Numbered from the stretch's first letter, positions 17,302 to 26,410 are shown. The stretch is 64,000 bases of DNA from UBA4742 sp037138595 (GCA_037138595.1 JBAXIB010000004.1:1-64000), one strand, 5' to 3'. Made by a program: numbers and translations. Notes: generated by a model not told the origin, from the letters alone.

Positions 17302-17906
17302 TCCAAGGGAGTCATCCCGGTCGGTCGACCGGCAGAAAGGTTCGAACCAAGGACAACCACGATGGTAGTCCCGTACTGTCGCTGTCTCATCACTTCCCAG
17401 TTCGGAGGCGCAACAATGGCGCGATCAGACTCGATGACTACCGCATCGGCCGGGAGTTTGGCTAACAGCAAATCCCAGTCATCGAAGGCATATGGCGGGT
17501 CGAGTAAGGCCAGACCCCACCGGTGCCCCGCCGTAATGGCTTGATCGATCACGCGCTCGGCAGTTACAGACTCAACCGTTGCCTGCGCGGTGAACCCTGT
17601 GGCCGACAAGTTGTGGTTGATCGCATCAATTGCGCGTCGATCGATGTCGACGAAGGTGGCATGTGCTGCTCCCCGAGAAAGTGCCTCGATTCCTAGTGCC
17701 CCGCTGCCAGCGAAAAGGTCGAGCACCGAGATTTGGTCGGGAAGTCCCATGCTGTAAAGCATGTTGAATAGCGATTCGCGAACTCGATCACCCGTTGGTC
17801 GAGTCACCTCACCTTCAGGTGCGATAAGTCGCCTTCCACGAGCTGAACCAGCAATGACGCGCACCGTTAAGCCATCCAACTGGTCCATGAGTTCGATCGA
17901 ACCCAT
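17298..17906 (-). CDS. rsmD: 16S rRNA (guanine-966-N2)-methyltransferase RsmD
   Basis: 202 aa from ATG 17906. It contains VIAGSARGRRLIAPEG and TRPTGDRVRESLFNML near the N-terminus, the S-adenosylmethionine loop VLDLFAGSGALGIEALSRGA, and the catalytic LLDPPYAF motif. The enzyme methylates G966 of 16S rRNA during small-subunit assembly. An internal ATG seven codons later (MDQLDGLTVRV) is an equally possible start. The rsmD-coaD pair with overlapping stop and start codons is common in Actinobacteria. Confidence 0.95.
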   Translation of the reverse strand: MGSIELMDQLDGLTVRVIAGSARGRRLIAPEGEVTRPTGDRVRESLFNMLYSMGLPDQISVLDLFAGSGALGIEALSRGAAHATFVDIDRRAIDAINHNLSATGFTAQATVESVTAERVIDQAITAGHRWGLALLDPPYAFDDWDLLLAKLPADAVVIESDRAIVAPPNWEVMRQRQYGTTIVVVLGSNLSAGRPTGMTPLE

Positions 17907-17933
17907 GGCGCGATTCGCGCCATGGTCCGTCGA

Positions 17934-18125
17934 TTAACCGTAGGGATCGTTGTCATCATCTTCCAATACGATGTCCCAGCGATCGAGGCAGTCTTCGCAC
18001 CGATAAGCGACGACATCATCTGGTTCCCAGCCTTCGTGCGGCTCATAGGAAAGTAAATGGCAAAGTCCGCCGCAGTCGACGCACACGATGTGCTTCGCGA
18101 CTTGGAGGCCGCGCCCAGATTCCAT
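17934..18125 (-). CDS. Small zinc-ribbon-like protein of unknown function
   Basis: 63 aa from ATG 18125. Two CxxC pairs, CVDC and CEDC, about 26 residues apart, suggest one zinc site; the C-terminus is strongly acidic (EDDDNDPYG). The longer frame to 18350 would pass through the strong hairpin at 18204-18241 and is Gly/Pro/Arg-rich, so the short start is preferred. It sits 27 nt upstream of rsmD in the same direction. Short acidic two-CxxC proteins occur at this place in related genomes, but I know no assigned function. Confidence 0.65.
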   Translation of the reverse strand: MESGRGLQVAKHIVCVDCGGLCHLLSYEPHEGWEPDDVVAYRCEDCLDRWDIVLEDDDNDPYG

Positions 18126-18203
18126 GATGGCGAGGGTACTCACCAGCGAAGCCCAACCCGTGAACGCCCAGGGCGCCCTTCGTGCATCAAGGGCAAAACC
18201 ACA

Positions 18204-18241
18204 GCGGCCCCCTCGCTCATCGCGGAAAGCGAGGGGGCCGC
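18204..18241 (-). terminator. Strong 14-bp hairpin downstream of recG, probable terminator
   Basis: Perfect 14-bp inverted repeat: left arm 18204-18217 (GCGGCCCCCTCGCT), right arm 18228-18241, with a 10-base loop. On the minus strand the stem is followed by CTGTGGTTTTGCC, only a weak T-run, so it is an imperfect intrinsic terminator. It lies 129 nt after recG and 79 nt before the zinc-ribbon gene start, splitting the minus-strand block into two transcription units. Confidence 0.6.
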
Positions 18242-18369
18242 CGTTCCCTAGGGAGTCGCTTGGCCCGGGGGGAAGACCTGCGCGTCGACCATAGGGGCTG
18301 AAGTCATAATCACAGGAACCCTCGGTCATAGGTAGGGCCGAAAGTCCCACGCTCGAAACCGGTGAGTGC

Positions 18370-20520
18370 CTACGATTTCAGCAAGAAATCGGTGGCGTCT
18401 TGATCGCCAAGAAACAGGTCCACTTCTTCGGCAAGCAGCGGGTAGGCGCTAAGTCCTGGGTCAGCATCGATGAGTTCGAACGCCACGTCTCGAGCCCGCT
18501 CAACCCATTCGCGGTCACGACGCAACGAAGCCAGCTTGAGATCGTTTCGACCTTTTTGCCGCTCGCCCATGATCGTTCCCTCGCCGCGCAGGTCCAGATC
18601 GATTTCCGCAAGCTCAAAGCCGTCGGTCGTCCGCACCAAGGCTTCGATTCGCGCCTGACCATCTGAGGTCGTCGCATCACCTACCAACTCACAATAGGAA
18701 TGAGCCGAGCCTCGCCCGACCCGACCGCGGAGCTGGTGCAGTTGCGCTATTCCAAACCGATCAGCATCCAAAATGACCATCACGGTGGCATTCGGCACAT
18801 CGACGCCGACCTCAATGACCGTTGTCGCTACCAAAACATCGAGGCCGCCGGAACGGAACAACCCCATTGTCTTTTCTTTTTCCGCCGATCCGATGCGACC
18901 GTGAAGGAGCCCAATGCGCAGGCCCGCTAATTCGGTGGCTTGCAACTGTTCAAACGTTTCTTCGGCCGAACGCACTTCAAGTTTTTCGCTTTCATCGATG
19001 AGCGGACAGACGACAAAAGCTTGATAGCCGTCGCGTACTTGAGCCTGAACCAGCGCCCAAACATCAGCCTCCTCAGCTTCAGTTCGCGCCCAGGTCGTCA
19101 CGATTGGGGTTCGTCCCGGCGGCAGCTCGTCGAGCACTGAAACATCGAGGTCGCCGTAGACAGTCATGGCTGCCGTTCGCGGGATCGGGGTCGCGGTCAT
19201 CACCAACACATCCGGAACCGCTTCCCCCGCGCTTTTATCTCGAAGCGCGGCGCGTTGTTCGACACCAAACCGATGCTGTTCGTCAATCACAACGACACCG
19301 AGTGATCGAAATGCAATTCCTTCTTGAATCAGCGCATGGGTCCCGATGGCTAGGTCGATCTCCCCTGCGGCCAAACCGGCGACGATCCGACGTCGTTCAG
19401 CCGCCGTCGTTCGATTGGTCAACAGTTCAACCCGCAACTCTCGGTCCATCCCCGCGCCGCCAAACAGGCTTTCGGCGTTGGTGTCAGGAACGGTGAATCC
19501 CTCCAACAAATCGCGAACGCCACTGAAATGCTGTTCGGCTAAAACTTCCGTCGGTGCCATGAACGCGCCCTGGTGGCCACCTTGAACTGCCACCAACAAC
19601 GCGCTCACGGCAACGATTGTTTTGCCCGAGCCAACATCACCTTGGAGCAGGCGGTGCATTGGATGCGGCGCCGAAAGATCGCTAGCTATCTCCAGGATCA
19701 CGCGCTGCTGCGCCTTCGTCAATGGAAACGGGAGGCGTTGATGAAACCGGGACACAAGGTCGGTTTCGTCGGCATGGCCGACTGCGTGGCTGAGGCCAGG
19801 CGTTGTTCGTTCCAACTCGCGTTTTCGCTGCACCAACTTGAGTTGCACCCGCAGCAATTCGTCAAACACCAGTCGCCGCCGAGCATCCATCGCCGCGGCC
19901 ATCGACTCGGGTTTGTGCACATCATTGAACGCTCGGGTTCGATCAGCTAATCCCCATCGTGCCAGCACGCCTTCGGGCACCGGATCGGCAAACTCGCCCG
20001 CTCGATCCAAAACCTCAACCAACCAACGGTCGATATCCCAACTCATCACGCCAGCTTTTTCTGACTGCGGATAGACCGACACAATTCGACCGGTCTTGTC
20101 TCCGACCAAATCGACTAACGGGTTCGTCATTTGTCGTCGCCCGTTGAAGAGTTCGACTTTGCCAAACAGCACCGTGGTCATGCCGCTTCGTAACTGACGT
20201 TCGCGAAACGGTTGATTAAAAAATGTTGCCCGAAGGAACCCAGAACCATCCGACAGGTCGACCGTGACCATTGTTTTATGACTCTTGGTTCGCCGCGATG
20301 TCACGGCTTTCACCGTGGCCAAGACCATCGCCTCTTCGCCAGGCGCAAGGTCGTCAATTCGTCGCTCATTCGTTCGATCGAGGTAGCGGCGCGGATAATA
20401 GGTAAGGAGATCCAATACCGTTTCGACGTCAAGTTTGGCGAGCGACGAAGCCCGTTTTTCGCCTACACCCTCAAGTTCGGTGACGAGGATCGCTGCAAGC
20501 TGTGCGAGTCGGCGGGCCAT
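18370..20520 (-). CDS. recG: ATP-dependent DNA helicase RecG
   Basis: 716 aa. An N-terminal wedge/OB domain with LLTYYPRRYLDR is followed by a superfamily 2 helicase: Walker A QGDVGSGKT (K about 300), DEQHRFG (the DExH box), TATPIPRT, and motif VI RGRVGRG. RecG remodels stalled replication forks and branches Holliday junctions. The order of motifs and the total length are normal for the family. It starts 19 nt downstream of the DAK2 gene and is probably co-transcribed with it, a pairing (yloV-recG) widely seen in Gram-positive bacteria. Confidence 0.97.
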   Translation of the reverse strand: MARRLAQLAAILVTELEGVGEKRASSLAKLDVETVLDLLTYYPRRYLDRTNERRIDDLAPGEEAMVLATVKAVTSRRTKSHKTMVTVDLSDGSGFLRATFFNQPFRERQLRSGMTTVLFGKVELFNGRRQMTNPLVDLVGDKTGRIVSVYPQSEKAGVMSWDIDRWLVEVLDRAGEFADPVPEGVLARWGLADRTRAFNDVHKPESMAAAMDARRRLVFDELLRVQLKLVQRKRELERTTPGLSHAVGHADETDLVSRFHQRLPFPLTKAQQRVILEIASDLSAPHPMHRLLQGDVGSGKTIVAVSALLVAVQGGHQGAFMAPTEVLAEQHFSGVRDLLEGFTVPDTNAESLFGGAGMDRELRVELLTNRTTAAERRRIVAGLAAGEIDLAIGTHALIQEGIAFRSLGVVVIDEQHRFGVEQRAALRDKSAGEAVPDVLVMTATPIPRTAAMTVYGDLDVSVLDELPPGRTPIVTTWARTEAEEADVWALVQAQVRDGYQAFVVCPLIDESEKLEVRSAEETFEQLQATELAGLRIGLLHGRIGSAEKEKTMGLFRSGGLDVLVATTVIEVGVDVPNATVMVILDADRFGIAQLHQLRGRVGRGSAHSYCELVGDATTSDGQARIEALVRTTDGFELAEIDLDLRGEGTIMGERQKGRNDLKLASLRRDREWVERARDVAFELIDADPGLSAYPLLAEEVDLFLGDQDATDFLLKS

Positions 20521-20539
20521 GGCCTTCCGGTTCTACCGA

Positions 20540-22210
20540 CTACTCGATACCGAATAAGTATGGGTAAAGCGGTTGGCCACCATGGTGGACTTCGGCAGTA
20601 ACGCCGGGTCGATGTTCTTGGAGCCAAACCGAAATATGTCGGGTAACGGCGTCGCTAGCGCCTTCGCCTTCAATGATGGTCACGATTTCGTGACTGTCAT
20701 CGACTAGCCCATCGAGCAATTGCGTACATACGAGATCGACGCCACTTGCCAATGCGCGAATCCCGTCACCGCTAATGCCGAGATAGTCACCTTCTCGAAT
20801 GGCACCGAGTTCGCAGGTCGAATCCCGAACGGCCCGGGTGACTTCTCCGGCAACAACTGCTTCGGCCGCTTCCGACATCGCTTGGGCGTTATCGACACCG
20901 GTTGATTCAGGGTCATAGGCCAGTAGAGACGCGAAACCCTCGGCCACCCCACGGGTGCGGACTACATGAACGACTTTGTCGGTTTGCGCATCGACCTGTT
21001 CGGCAACCGGAATGATGTTCTTATTGTTTGGCAAAATAATGACGTGATCTGCCGGTGCCGAGTTCACCGCCTCGAGCAACTGAGCCGTCGATGGATTCAT
21101 AGTCTGGCCGCCGGTCACAATCCGTTGGACCCCGAGCGAGTGGAAAATCCGGCGGATCCCGTCGCCGGTTGCCACCGCAACGATTGCTGTTGCAACCGGA
21201 TCAGAATTCTCGACCATGGCATTTTCGGTGCCGGCTTCGCGCACCCAGCGTTCCTCTTCGACTTGCTCGTGAAGATCAGTCACGCGGATCGTCCGAGGGC
21301 GGCCGGCATCAATCGCTGCCTCGATCGCAGCACCGATGTCATCGGTATGAATGTGACAGTTCCACAATCCGTCACCACCAACGACCACGATCGAATCACC
21401 AATGCCCGCCCAAACATCTTTGAATGCGGGAATCGTTGAATCATCAGCTTCAAGGAAATACATCACCTCGTAACGCAGGTCGGCCACGCCGCTTTCGCCA
21501 TGCCCGTGCTCGCCGTGGGCATGGACGCGTCGAAGCTCAGCGGCAAGAACTGGGTCCACGATGCCATCATCGGCCGCAGGTTCAGGAAGCGCACGGCCAT
21601 CGACGACATGTAATGCGGCAGCAATGAACAACAAGAATCCGGTTCCGCCCGCGTCGACCACTCCGGCCTCCGCTAGAACTGGAAGCAGTTCGGGCGTACG
21701 CGCCAACGAATCGATGCCGGCAACCTGAGCCGCTTCGAGCACGCCAAGAAGATTCGCTCCGCTTGCAGCCGAAGTCACTGCTCCCATAGATGACTCGCGG
21801 ACCACGGTGAGGATGGTCCCTTCAACTGGTCGCATGACTGCGCCATAGGCAGATTCGGAGGCAGCCGCTAACGCTTCGGCGAAAGTCGGGCCATCGAGAA
21901 CCGGGGCCGATCGAATCACGTCGCAAAAGCCGCGCAGGATTTGGGACAAGATCACACCCGAATTACCCCGAGCTCCCATCAACGATCCATGACTAATCGC
22001 TTTGCACGTTGCCACCATGTCGCGGTCAGCCGCCGACATCTCTGCCACAACCGACTCAAGCGTCAGTGCCATGTTGGTTCCGGTATCGCCATCAGGCACT
22101 GGATAGACGTTGAGGGTGTTGATTCCGACCCGATGAGTCGAAAGCGCGTCCGCGTAACGAGCAATCATCTTGCGCAGGTCTTCGGCGGTCAACTTGTCGA
22201 TGGTCGGCAT
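20540..22210 (-). CDS. DAK2-domain protein, FakA/YloV-like fatty acid kinase
   Basis: 556 aa. The N-terminal DAK2 (DhaL-like) ATP-binding domain has NVYPVPDGDTGTNM with metal-binding Asp40 and Asp42, and SHGSLMGARGNSGVILSQILRGF. The C-terminal region (after about 300) matches the long FakA/YloV form with IVTGGQTMNPST and ILPNNKNI. In Firmicutes FakA works with FakB (DegV) proteins to phosphorylate exogenous fatty acids. No degV-like gene lies in this window, so the partner must be elsewhere if the role is shared. It diverges from rpmB with 135 nt between. Confidence 0.88.
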   Translation of the reverse strand: MPTIDKLTAEDLRKMIARYADALSTHRVGINTLNVYPVPDGDTGTNMALTLESVVAEMSAADRDMVATCKAISHGSLMGARGNSGVILSQILRGFCDVIRSAPVLDGPTFAEALAAASESAYGAVMRPVEGTILTVVRESSMGAVTSAASGANLLGVLEAAQVAGIDSLARTPELLPVLAEAGVVDAGGTGFLLFIAAALHVVDGRALPEPAADDGIVDPVLAAELRRVHAHGEHGHGESGVADLRYEVMYFLEADDSTIPAFKDVWAGIGDSIVVVGGDGLWNCHIHTDDIGAAIEAAIDAGRPRTIRVTDLHEQVEEERWVREAGTENAMVENSDPVATAIVAVATGDGIRRIFHSLGVQRIVTGGQTMNPSTAQLLEAVNSAPADHVIILPNNKNIIPVAEQVDAQTDKVVHVVRTRGVAEGFASLLAYDPESTGVDNAQAMSEAAEAVVAGEVTRAVRDSTCELGAIREGDYLGISGDGIRALASGVDLVCTQLLDGLVDDSHEIVTIIEGEGASDAVTRHISVWLQEHRPGVTAEVHHGGQPLYPYLFGIE

Positions 22211-22276
22211 TGCGCTACGAGCATAGAGGGTCAGACCTCACCACGATGCCTGTTATCGCCTCGCAGTCCTGTCGGA

Positions 22277-22306
22277 TTGTCGGCATCGGCATCATCCCGC
22301 TACAAT
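22277..22306 (+). promoter_or_regulatory. Putative sigma-70-type promoter of rpmB
   Basis: TTGTCG (22277-22282) and TACAAT (22301-22306) are separated by 18 nt, close to the housekeeping consensus TTGACA-17-TATAAT. The predicted transcript would start about 33 nt before the rpmB ATG at 22346. This is read from the sequence only. Confidence 0.55.
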
Positions 22307-22345
22307 CTGCGCCTGAGTTCCGTCCGTTCGAGGTTTGAGGTCGTT

Positions 22346-22540
22346 ATGGCAGCGGTTTGCGATGTGTGTGGCAAGCATCCATCTTTCGGTATGGCCGTGA
22401 GCCACTCCCATCGGCGCACCAAACGTCGGTGGAATCCGAACATTCAGAGCATCCGCACGCTGGTCAATGGCTCGGCCAAACGCATCAATGCGTGCACGTC
22501 GTGCATAAAGGCCGGCAAGGTCACCAAAGCCGTCCACTAG
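22346..22540 (+). CDS. rpmB: 50S ribosomal protein L28
   Basis: 64 aa. Starts MAAVCDVCGKHPSFGM and contains SHSHRRTKRRWNPNIQ, the defining L28 region. Zinc ligands C5-x2-C8 and C50-x2-C53 are all present, so it is the zinc-binding form, like the L32 in this window. ATG 22346 was chosen from a longer open frame because it gives the canonical N-terminus. Confidence 0.97.
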   Translation: MAAVCDVCGKHPSFGMAVSHSHRRTKRRWNPNIQSIRTLVNGSAKRINACTSCIKAGKVTKAVH

Positions 22541-22558
22541 GCGACTGGTCGGTTTCCC

Positions 22559-22819
22559 GTGCAAGGCGTCATCAAGTCCTACGACCCCGCAACAAAACAG
22601 GGTGTCGTCATCGACGACGTCGACCTCACCGAATATGACCTCACCTCGACTGCGCTTGAGGGTTCGATCTTCCGCATGGTCCGCCAAGGCCAGCGCGTCA
22701 TTTTTGACTTGGACGAGTCGGGCCTAGCGACCCGATTGCGCACCGGAGCCGAAGTCGACATGGGCACGCCAGGGTTTCCGGCGGCCAATCCCGGCAACGT
22801 GCAACATCCACAGGGCTAA
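22559..22819 (+). CDS. Small cold-shock-like (CSD) domain protein
   Basis: 86 aa from GTG 22559, 18 nt after rpmB. The first 60 residues read like a divergent cold-shock/S1-type beta barrel: GVIKSYDPATKQGVVI, then a DLTEYDL loop, GSIFRMVRQGQRVIFDLDE. The aromatic RNP motifs of true cold-shock proteins (G-F-G-F-I) are replaced by KQGVVI, so nucleic-acid binding may differ. The tail (GTPGFPAANPG) is unstructured. It probably shares the rpmB transcript. Assigned by fold-like pattern only. Confidence 0.6.
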   Translation: MQGVIKSYDPATKQGVVIDDVDLTEYDLTSTALEGSIFRMVRQGQRVIFDLDESGLATRLRTGAEVDMGTPGFPAANPGNVQHPQG

Positions 22820-22994
22820 AACGATTCACCCGTTCACTGCTGCCCATTTTGTTCGCACCAATTGGGTCGATCGGAAGACAAAACCTCGGATGTGCAGTGC
22901 TCTCCACGGCGAGTAGGGTTTGCGTTTATCACCGTCGCCGGCTCGTCGCCGACGACATTCCCCCCAATATCACGACACTGTCGTCGGAGGTTTC

Positions 22995-24791
22995 ATGGGC
23001 GCCAAGACCAGCAATTCCAAGCTGCTTAGCTGGGTAGACGAGTGGGCGGCTGTGCTGCAGCCAGATGCCATCGAATGGTGTGACGGATCAATCGAAGAAT
23101 ACGACCGGCTGTGCCAGTTGCTCATTGACGGTGGAACGTTTCGACGACTCAACGACGATCTACGCCCCAATAGTTTCCTCGCGCTGTCCGACCCAGGCGA
23201 TGTCGCCCGGGTAGAAGACCGCACCTACATCTGCTCCGAACTCGAGGTCGATGCCGGAGCCACAAACAACTGGCGCAGCCCTACTGAAATGAAGGCTGAA
23301 ATGCGCAGCCTCTATAGCGGATCGATGAAGGGCCGCACGATGTATGTCGTGCCGTTCAGCATGGGTCCGCTCGGTTCGCCAATTGCGCACATCGGTGTGC
23401 AACTCAGTGACTCCGCCTACGTCGCGGTGAACATGCGCACCATGACCCGCATGGGTCAAGGTGCGCTCGACGTGCTTGGAGACAGCGGCGAGTTCGTGCC
23501 ATGTGTTCACTCGGTTGGTATGCCGCTCGAATCTGGTCAGGCCGATGTGCCGTGGCCATGCGATGCCGAAAACAAATACATCGTCCATTTCCCCGAGACC
23601 CGCGAGATCATGTCCTACGGCTCGGGCTACGGCGGAAACGCGCTCCTCGGAAAGAAGTGCTTCGCCCTCCGCATCGCATCCACCATGGCGCGAGACGACG
23701 GCTGGATGGCCGAGCACATGTTGATTCTCGGCATTACGTCTCCGGCAGGCGACAAAAAATATGTCGCCGCCGCGTTCCCATCAGCATGTGGCAAGACCAA
23801 CATGGCAATGTTGATCCCGTCACTTCCGGGTTGGAAAGTAGAAACCATCGGCGACGACATCGCGTGGATGAAGTTTGGTGAAGACGGCCGTCTGTATGCC
23901 ATCAACCCAGAAGCGGGCTTCTTTGGGGTCGCCCCGGGAACGTCCGACGGCACCAACTTCAATGCAATGCGGTCAATTGAGCGCGACTCGATCTTCACCA
24001 ACTGTGCACTCACCGACGACGGTGATGTTTGGTGGGAAGACATGACCGATGAACCTCCAGCGCATCTCATCGACTGGCGTGGAAACGACTGGACCCCATC
24101 GTCAGAAACACCAGCAGCGCATCCCAATGCACGATTCACGGCACCAGCATCTGAATGTCCGTCGATTGCGCCCGAATGGCAAGACCCCAAAGGCGTCCCG
24201 ATCTCGGCGATCCTTTTCGGCGGGCGACGCGCAACCAACGTGCCTCTGGTAACTGAATCACGCGATTGGCAACACGGCGTATTCCTCGGGTCGATCATGT
24301 CGTCAGAAAAAACCGCGGCTGCGGCCGGAACAGTTGGCGAACTTCGATTCGACCCGTTCGCCATGTTGCCGTTCTGTGGTTACAACATGGGCGACTATTT
24401 CAAGCATTGGCTCGAAATCGGTGCCGCAACCGACGCCGAAAAGCTACCCAAGCTTTTCTGGGTGAACTGGTTCCGCAAAGACGACGACGGCCGCTTTATG
24501 TGGCCGGGGTTCGGCGAGAACAGTCGCGTCCTCAAATGGGTATTCGATCGGGTCAACGGCGAGGGCGACGCTACGGAAACCGCTATTGGCCGCGTCCCAA
24601 CCATCGATGCCATTGATCGAACCGGCTTGGCGCTTGACGATGCGACTATGGCCAAAGTGCTTGAGGTCGACCAAGAAGCATGGCGAGCCGAGATTCCTCA
24701 AATTTCTGGGCACTTTGATTTCATCGGACAACAGTTGCCGCCTGAGTTGCGAGATGAACTCAACGAACTCGAAAAGCGCCTCGCGAACTAA
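22995..24791 (+). CDS. pckG: Phosphoenolpyruvate carboxykinase (GTP)
   Basis: 598 aa from ATG 22995, which has GGAGG four bases upstream; the upstream in-frame extension is not conserved-looking. The kinase-1a motif FPSACGKTNMAM includes the hyper-reactive Cys265 typical of GTP-dependent PEPCKs, and GPLGSPIAHIGVQLSDSAYVAVNM plus FWVNWFRKDDDGRFMWPGFGENSRVLKW are family blocks. It interconverts oxaloacetate and phosphoenolpyruvate using GTP, the key gluconeogenic step. That fits a cell growing on lipids or steroids, as the end of this window suggests. Confidence 0.97.
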   Translation: MGAKTSNSKLLSWVDEWAAVLQPDAIEWCDGSIEEYDRLCQLLIDGGTFRRLNDDLRPNSFLALSDPGDVARVEDRTYICSELEVDAGATNNWRSPTEMKAEMRSLYSGSMKGRTMYVVPFSMGPLGSPIAHIGVQLSDSAYVAVNMRTMTRMGQGALDVLGDSGEFVPCVHSVGMPLESGQADVPWPCDAENKYIVHFPETREIMSYGSGYGGNALLGKKCFALRIASTMARDDGWMAEHMLILGITSPAGDKKYVAAAFPSACGKTNMAMLIPSLPGWKVETIGDDIAWMKFGEDGRLYAINPEAGFFGVAPGTSDGTNFNAMRSIERDSIFTNCALTDDGDVWWEDMTDEPPAHLIDWRGNDWTPSSETPAAHPNARFTAPASECPSIAPEWQDPKGVPISAILFGGRRATNVPLVTESRDWQHGVFLGSIMSSEKTAAAAGTVGELRFDPFAMLPFCGYNMGDYFKHWLEIGAATDAEKLPKLFWVNWFRKDDDGRFMWPGFGENSRVLKWVFDRVNGEGDATETAIGRVPTIDAIDRTGLALDDATMAKVLEVDQEAWRAEIPQISGHFDFIGQQLPPELRDELNELEKRLAN

Positions 24792-24827
24792 GTCAGCCGC
24801 ACTCGGGGGACACCCGGAAGGAAAAAC

Positions 24828-25064
24828 TTGGCTGTAGGTGCGTACATCCTTATTCAAACCGAGGTCGGCAAAGCTGCTCACGTGTCGACGGCGATTCGCT
24901 CTATCGACGGGATCGTAGCGGCCAACGATGTGACCGGCCCCTATGACGTCATCGCGCACGCTGAAGCTGCAACCATCGACGAACTCGGTCGACTAGTGGT
25001 TGGGCGAGTACAGATGCTCGAAGGAATTACTCGGACTCTGACTTGTCCGGTCGTCAACCTCTAG
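24828..25064 (+). CDS. Stand-alone Lrp/AsnC-type RAM (ligand-binding) domain protein
   Basis: 78 aa from TTG 24828, with GGAAGGA just upstream. The whole protein is one alpha-beta RAM domain, from AVGAYILIQTEVGKAAHV through GPYDVIAHAEA to CPVVNL, without the helix-turn-helix of Lrp/AsnC regulators. Such stand-alone domains bind amino acids or other small ligands and form oligomers; several regulate by partnering other proteins. It lies 36 nt after pckG and is probably co-transcribed. Confidence 0.82.
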   Translation: MAVGAYILIQTEVGKAAHVSTAIRSIDGIVAANDVTGPYDVIAHAEAATIDELGRLVVGRVQMLEGITRTLTCPVVNL

Positions 25065-25115
25065 GTGTTGTTCATTGCTGAGCTGTCGACTCGAATGCGC
25101 GACTTGAGCGTTGAC

Positions 25116-25505
25116 TTAGGTTTGTCCGACCAGCATTGCCCGGATCCCAAGACCCATTAGAAAGAGTCCCCCACCGCCGTATAGCAAATAGCGGTGCGCC
25201 TTCATCTGGTCTCGATAGGCATAAATGATGGCGACCGAAATGATCGCAACGAATCCATAGAACATGTGAAATTGCGGAGCTTTCACGTGCTGTCCAGCAA
25301 CGAGTCCAACGCCCATTGCCACCTGCACGAAGATGGCGATTTCCACCACCACGATGAACCACCACAGAGCCCGAGTTCGCAGCCAGACCAACCAATGAGC
25401 CGCCAATGCCCAAAGTCCGGCCACGCCGTTGCCGACGATGACAAACCACGCGAACGATTCGTGAAGTTTTTGGAGCACAGCAAACGTTCCCTGCTCGGGG
25501 ATCAA
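25116..25505 (-). CDS. Four-helix integral membrane protein of unknown function
   Basis: 129 aa with a TTG start at 25505 (a later GTG at codon 9 is possible). Hydrophobic segments at about 20-42, 46-66, 76-96 and 105-125 predict four helices. His residues occur near helix ends (LHESFAW, AAHWLVW, GQHVKAPQFHMFYG), which is reminiscent of haem-binding four-helix membrane proteins, but this is only a pattern and no family was recognised. It is convergent with the RAM-domain gene and downstream of the DUF455 gene. Confidence 0.62.
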   Translation of the reverse strand: MIPEQGTFAVLQKLHESFAWFVIVGNGVAGLWALAAHWLVWLRTRALWWFIVVVEIAIFVQVAMGVGLVAGQHVKAPQFHMFYGFVAIISVAIIYAYRDQMKAHRYLLYGGGGLFLMGLGIRAMLVGQT

Positions 25506-25582
25506 ATAGCGAACTAAGAAGGCACTTGCACGTCTTCAGAAGCGACGCAGCTAACCCCGCAGCAACACTGCCATCAGGTAAC

Positions 25583-26410
25583 TCAGACCGCAGACGCAGC
25601 TTCTTGCATCGCACGAGCCTCGGAATAGGCTTCGGCGGCTGCATCAACCAAGTCGCTGATTTCTTCTTCGTTGAACCCAGCGAGAGCTCGGAACTTACGG
25701 GCTAGGTGAATCGGGTTCTCTTCTTCTTCGCCGCGAAAACCGCCGAAGCTGAACAACTTGTCGACAGTGCGCTGAAAATCGAGAGCTGCTTTGCGACGCT
25801 CGGGATCTTCAGCGGTGATCTTGCGTAGCCAATCCGAACCCATCTTCACGTGGGTGACTTCGTCGGCAAGCATCCAGTCTTCGCAGAAGTACAAGACCGG
25901 GTCAGTGGTCGCATCGCCAAAATCACGCATGGTATTGAAAACGTCAATGGCAAGTCCTTCGAGCGCTCGATTGACTCCAGCGAGGCGCAACACTGCGTCG
26001 TCGTTACACGCGGCTTCAAACAGCAACGTTTGCTCGGCGAATTCGCCGATTTCGGTACCCATGTGCTCGGAAAGTTTTACTGAAATCTCGACGTGGCGAG
26101 CCTCGTCCCAACATTGACGAGCCATGTCAAGTTTCAACTCAAATGGAATCGCATCGCCTTCAGAACCAATTGGGAAATCCCAACAAGTGCGACCGGCACC
26201 TTCGAGGGCCTGAATCTCGCCGACGAAAATGCCGTGCATCAATCCGCGAGCAGCGTCGGATGCTTCGTAGCTTTCGGCGGTAAATCCACTCACGCGTTTT
26301 GCGTCGTCGAGGACCGTCGCGTTCCGGGGATCGAAAACCACATCTTCGATTCGCATCCGCTCAAACCGCTCGTCTCGAGCCAATTCAGTTGCGGGCATGT
26401 GACGCTTCAT
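25583..26410 (-). CDS. DUF455 ferritin-like di-iron protein
   Basis: 275 aa from ATG 26410, preceded by GAGGAG 6 nt upstream; the open frame to GTG 26458 was not used. The helical bundle carries ferritin-like motifs: MHGIFVGEIQALEGAGRTCWDFP, CWDEARHVEIS and DEVTHVKMGSDWL, giving the Glu...Glu-x2-His pairs expected for a di-iron site. DUF455 proteins are widespread and not assigned a reaction; oxidase or hydroxylase activity is only inferred from the fold. A MhuD-like haem-degrading protein is the next gene upstream, which may suggest a shared iron theme. Confidence 0.85.
   Translation of the reverse strand: MKRHMPATELARDERFERMRIEDVVFDPRNATVLDDAKRVSGFTAESYEASDAARGLMHGIFVGEIQALEGAGRTCWDFPIGSEGDAIPFELKLDMARQCWDEARHVEISVKLSEHMGTEIGEFAEQTLLFEAACNDDAVLRLAGVNRALEGLAIDVFNTMRDFGDATTDPVLYFCEDWMLADEVTHVKMGSDWLRKITAEDPERRKAALDFQRTVDKLFSFGGFRGEEEENPIHLARKFRALAGFNEEEISDLVDAAAEAYSEARAMQEAASAV

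Noticed and set aside
25072..25647. 191-codon minus-strand ORF overlapping the four-helix membrane protein in another frame
   Set aside because: The alternative frame is hydrophobic with clear helices, while this one is Arg/Ser-rich and extends over the DUF455 3' end.
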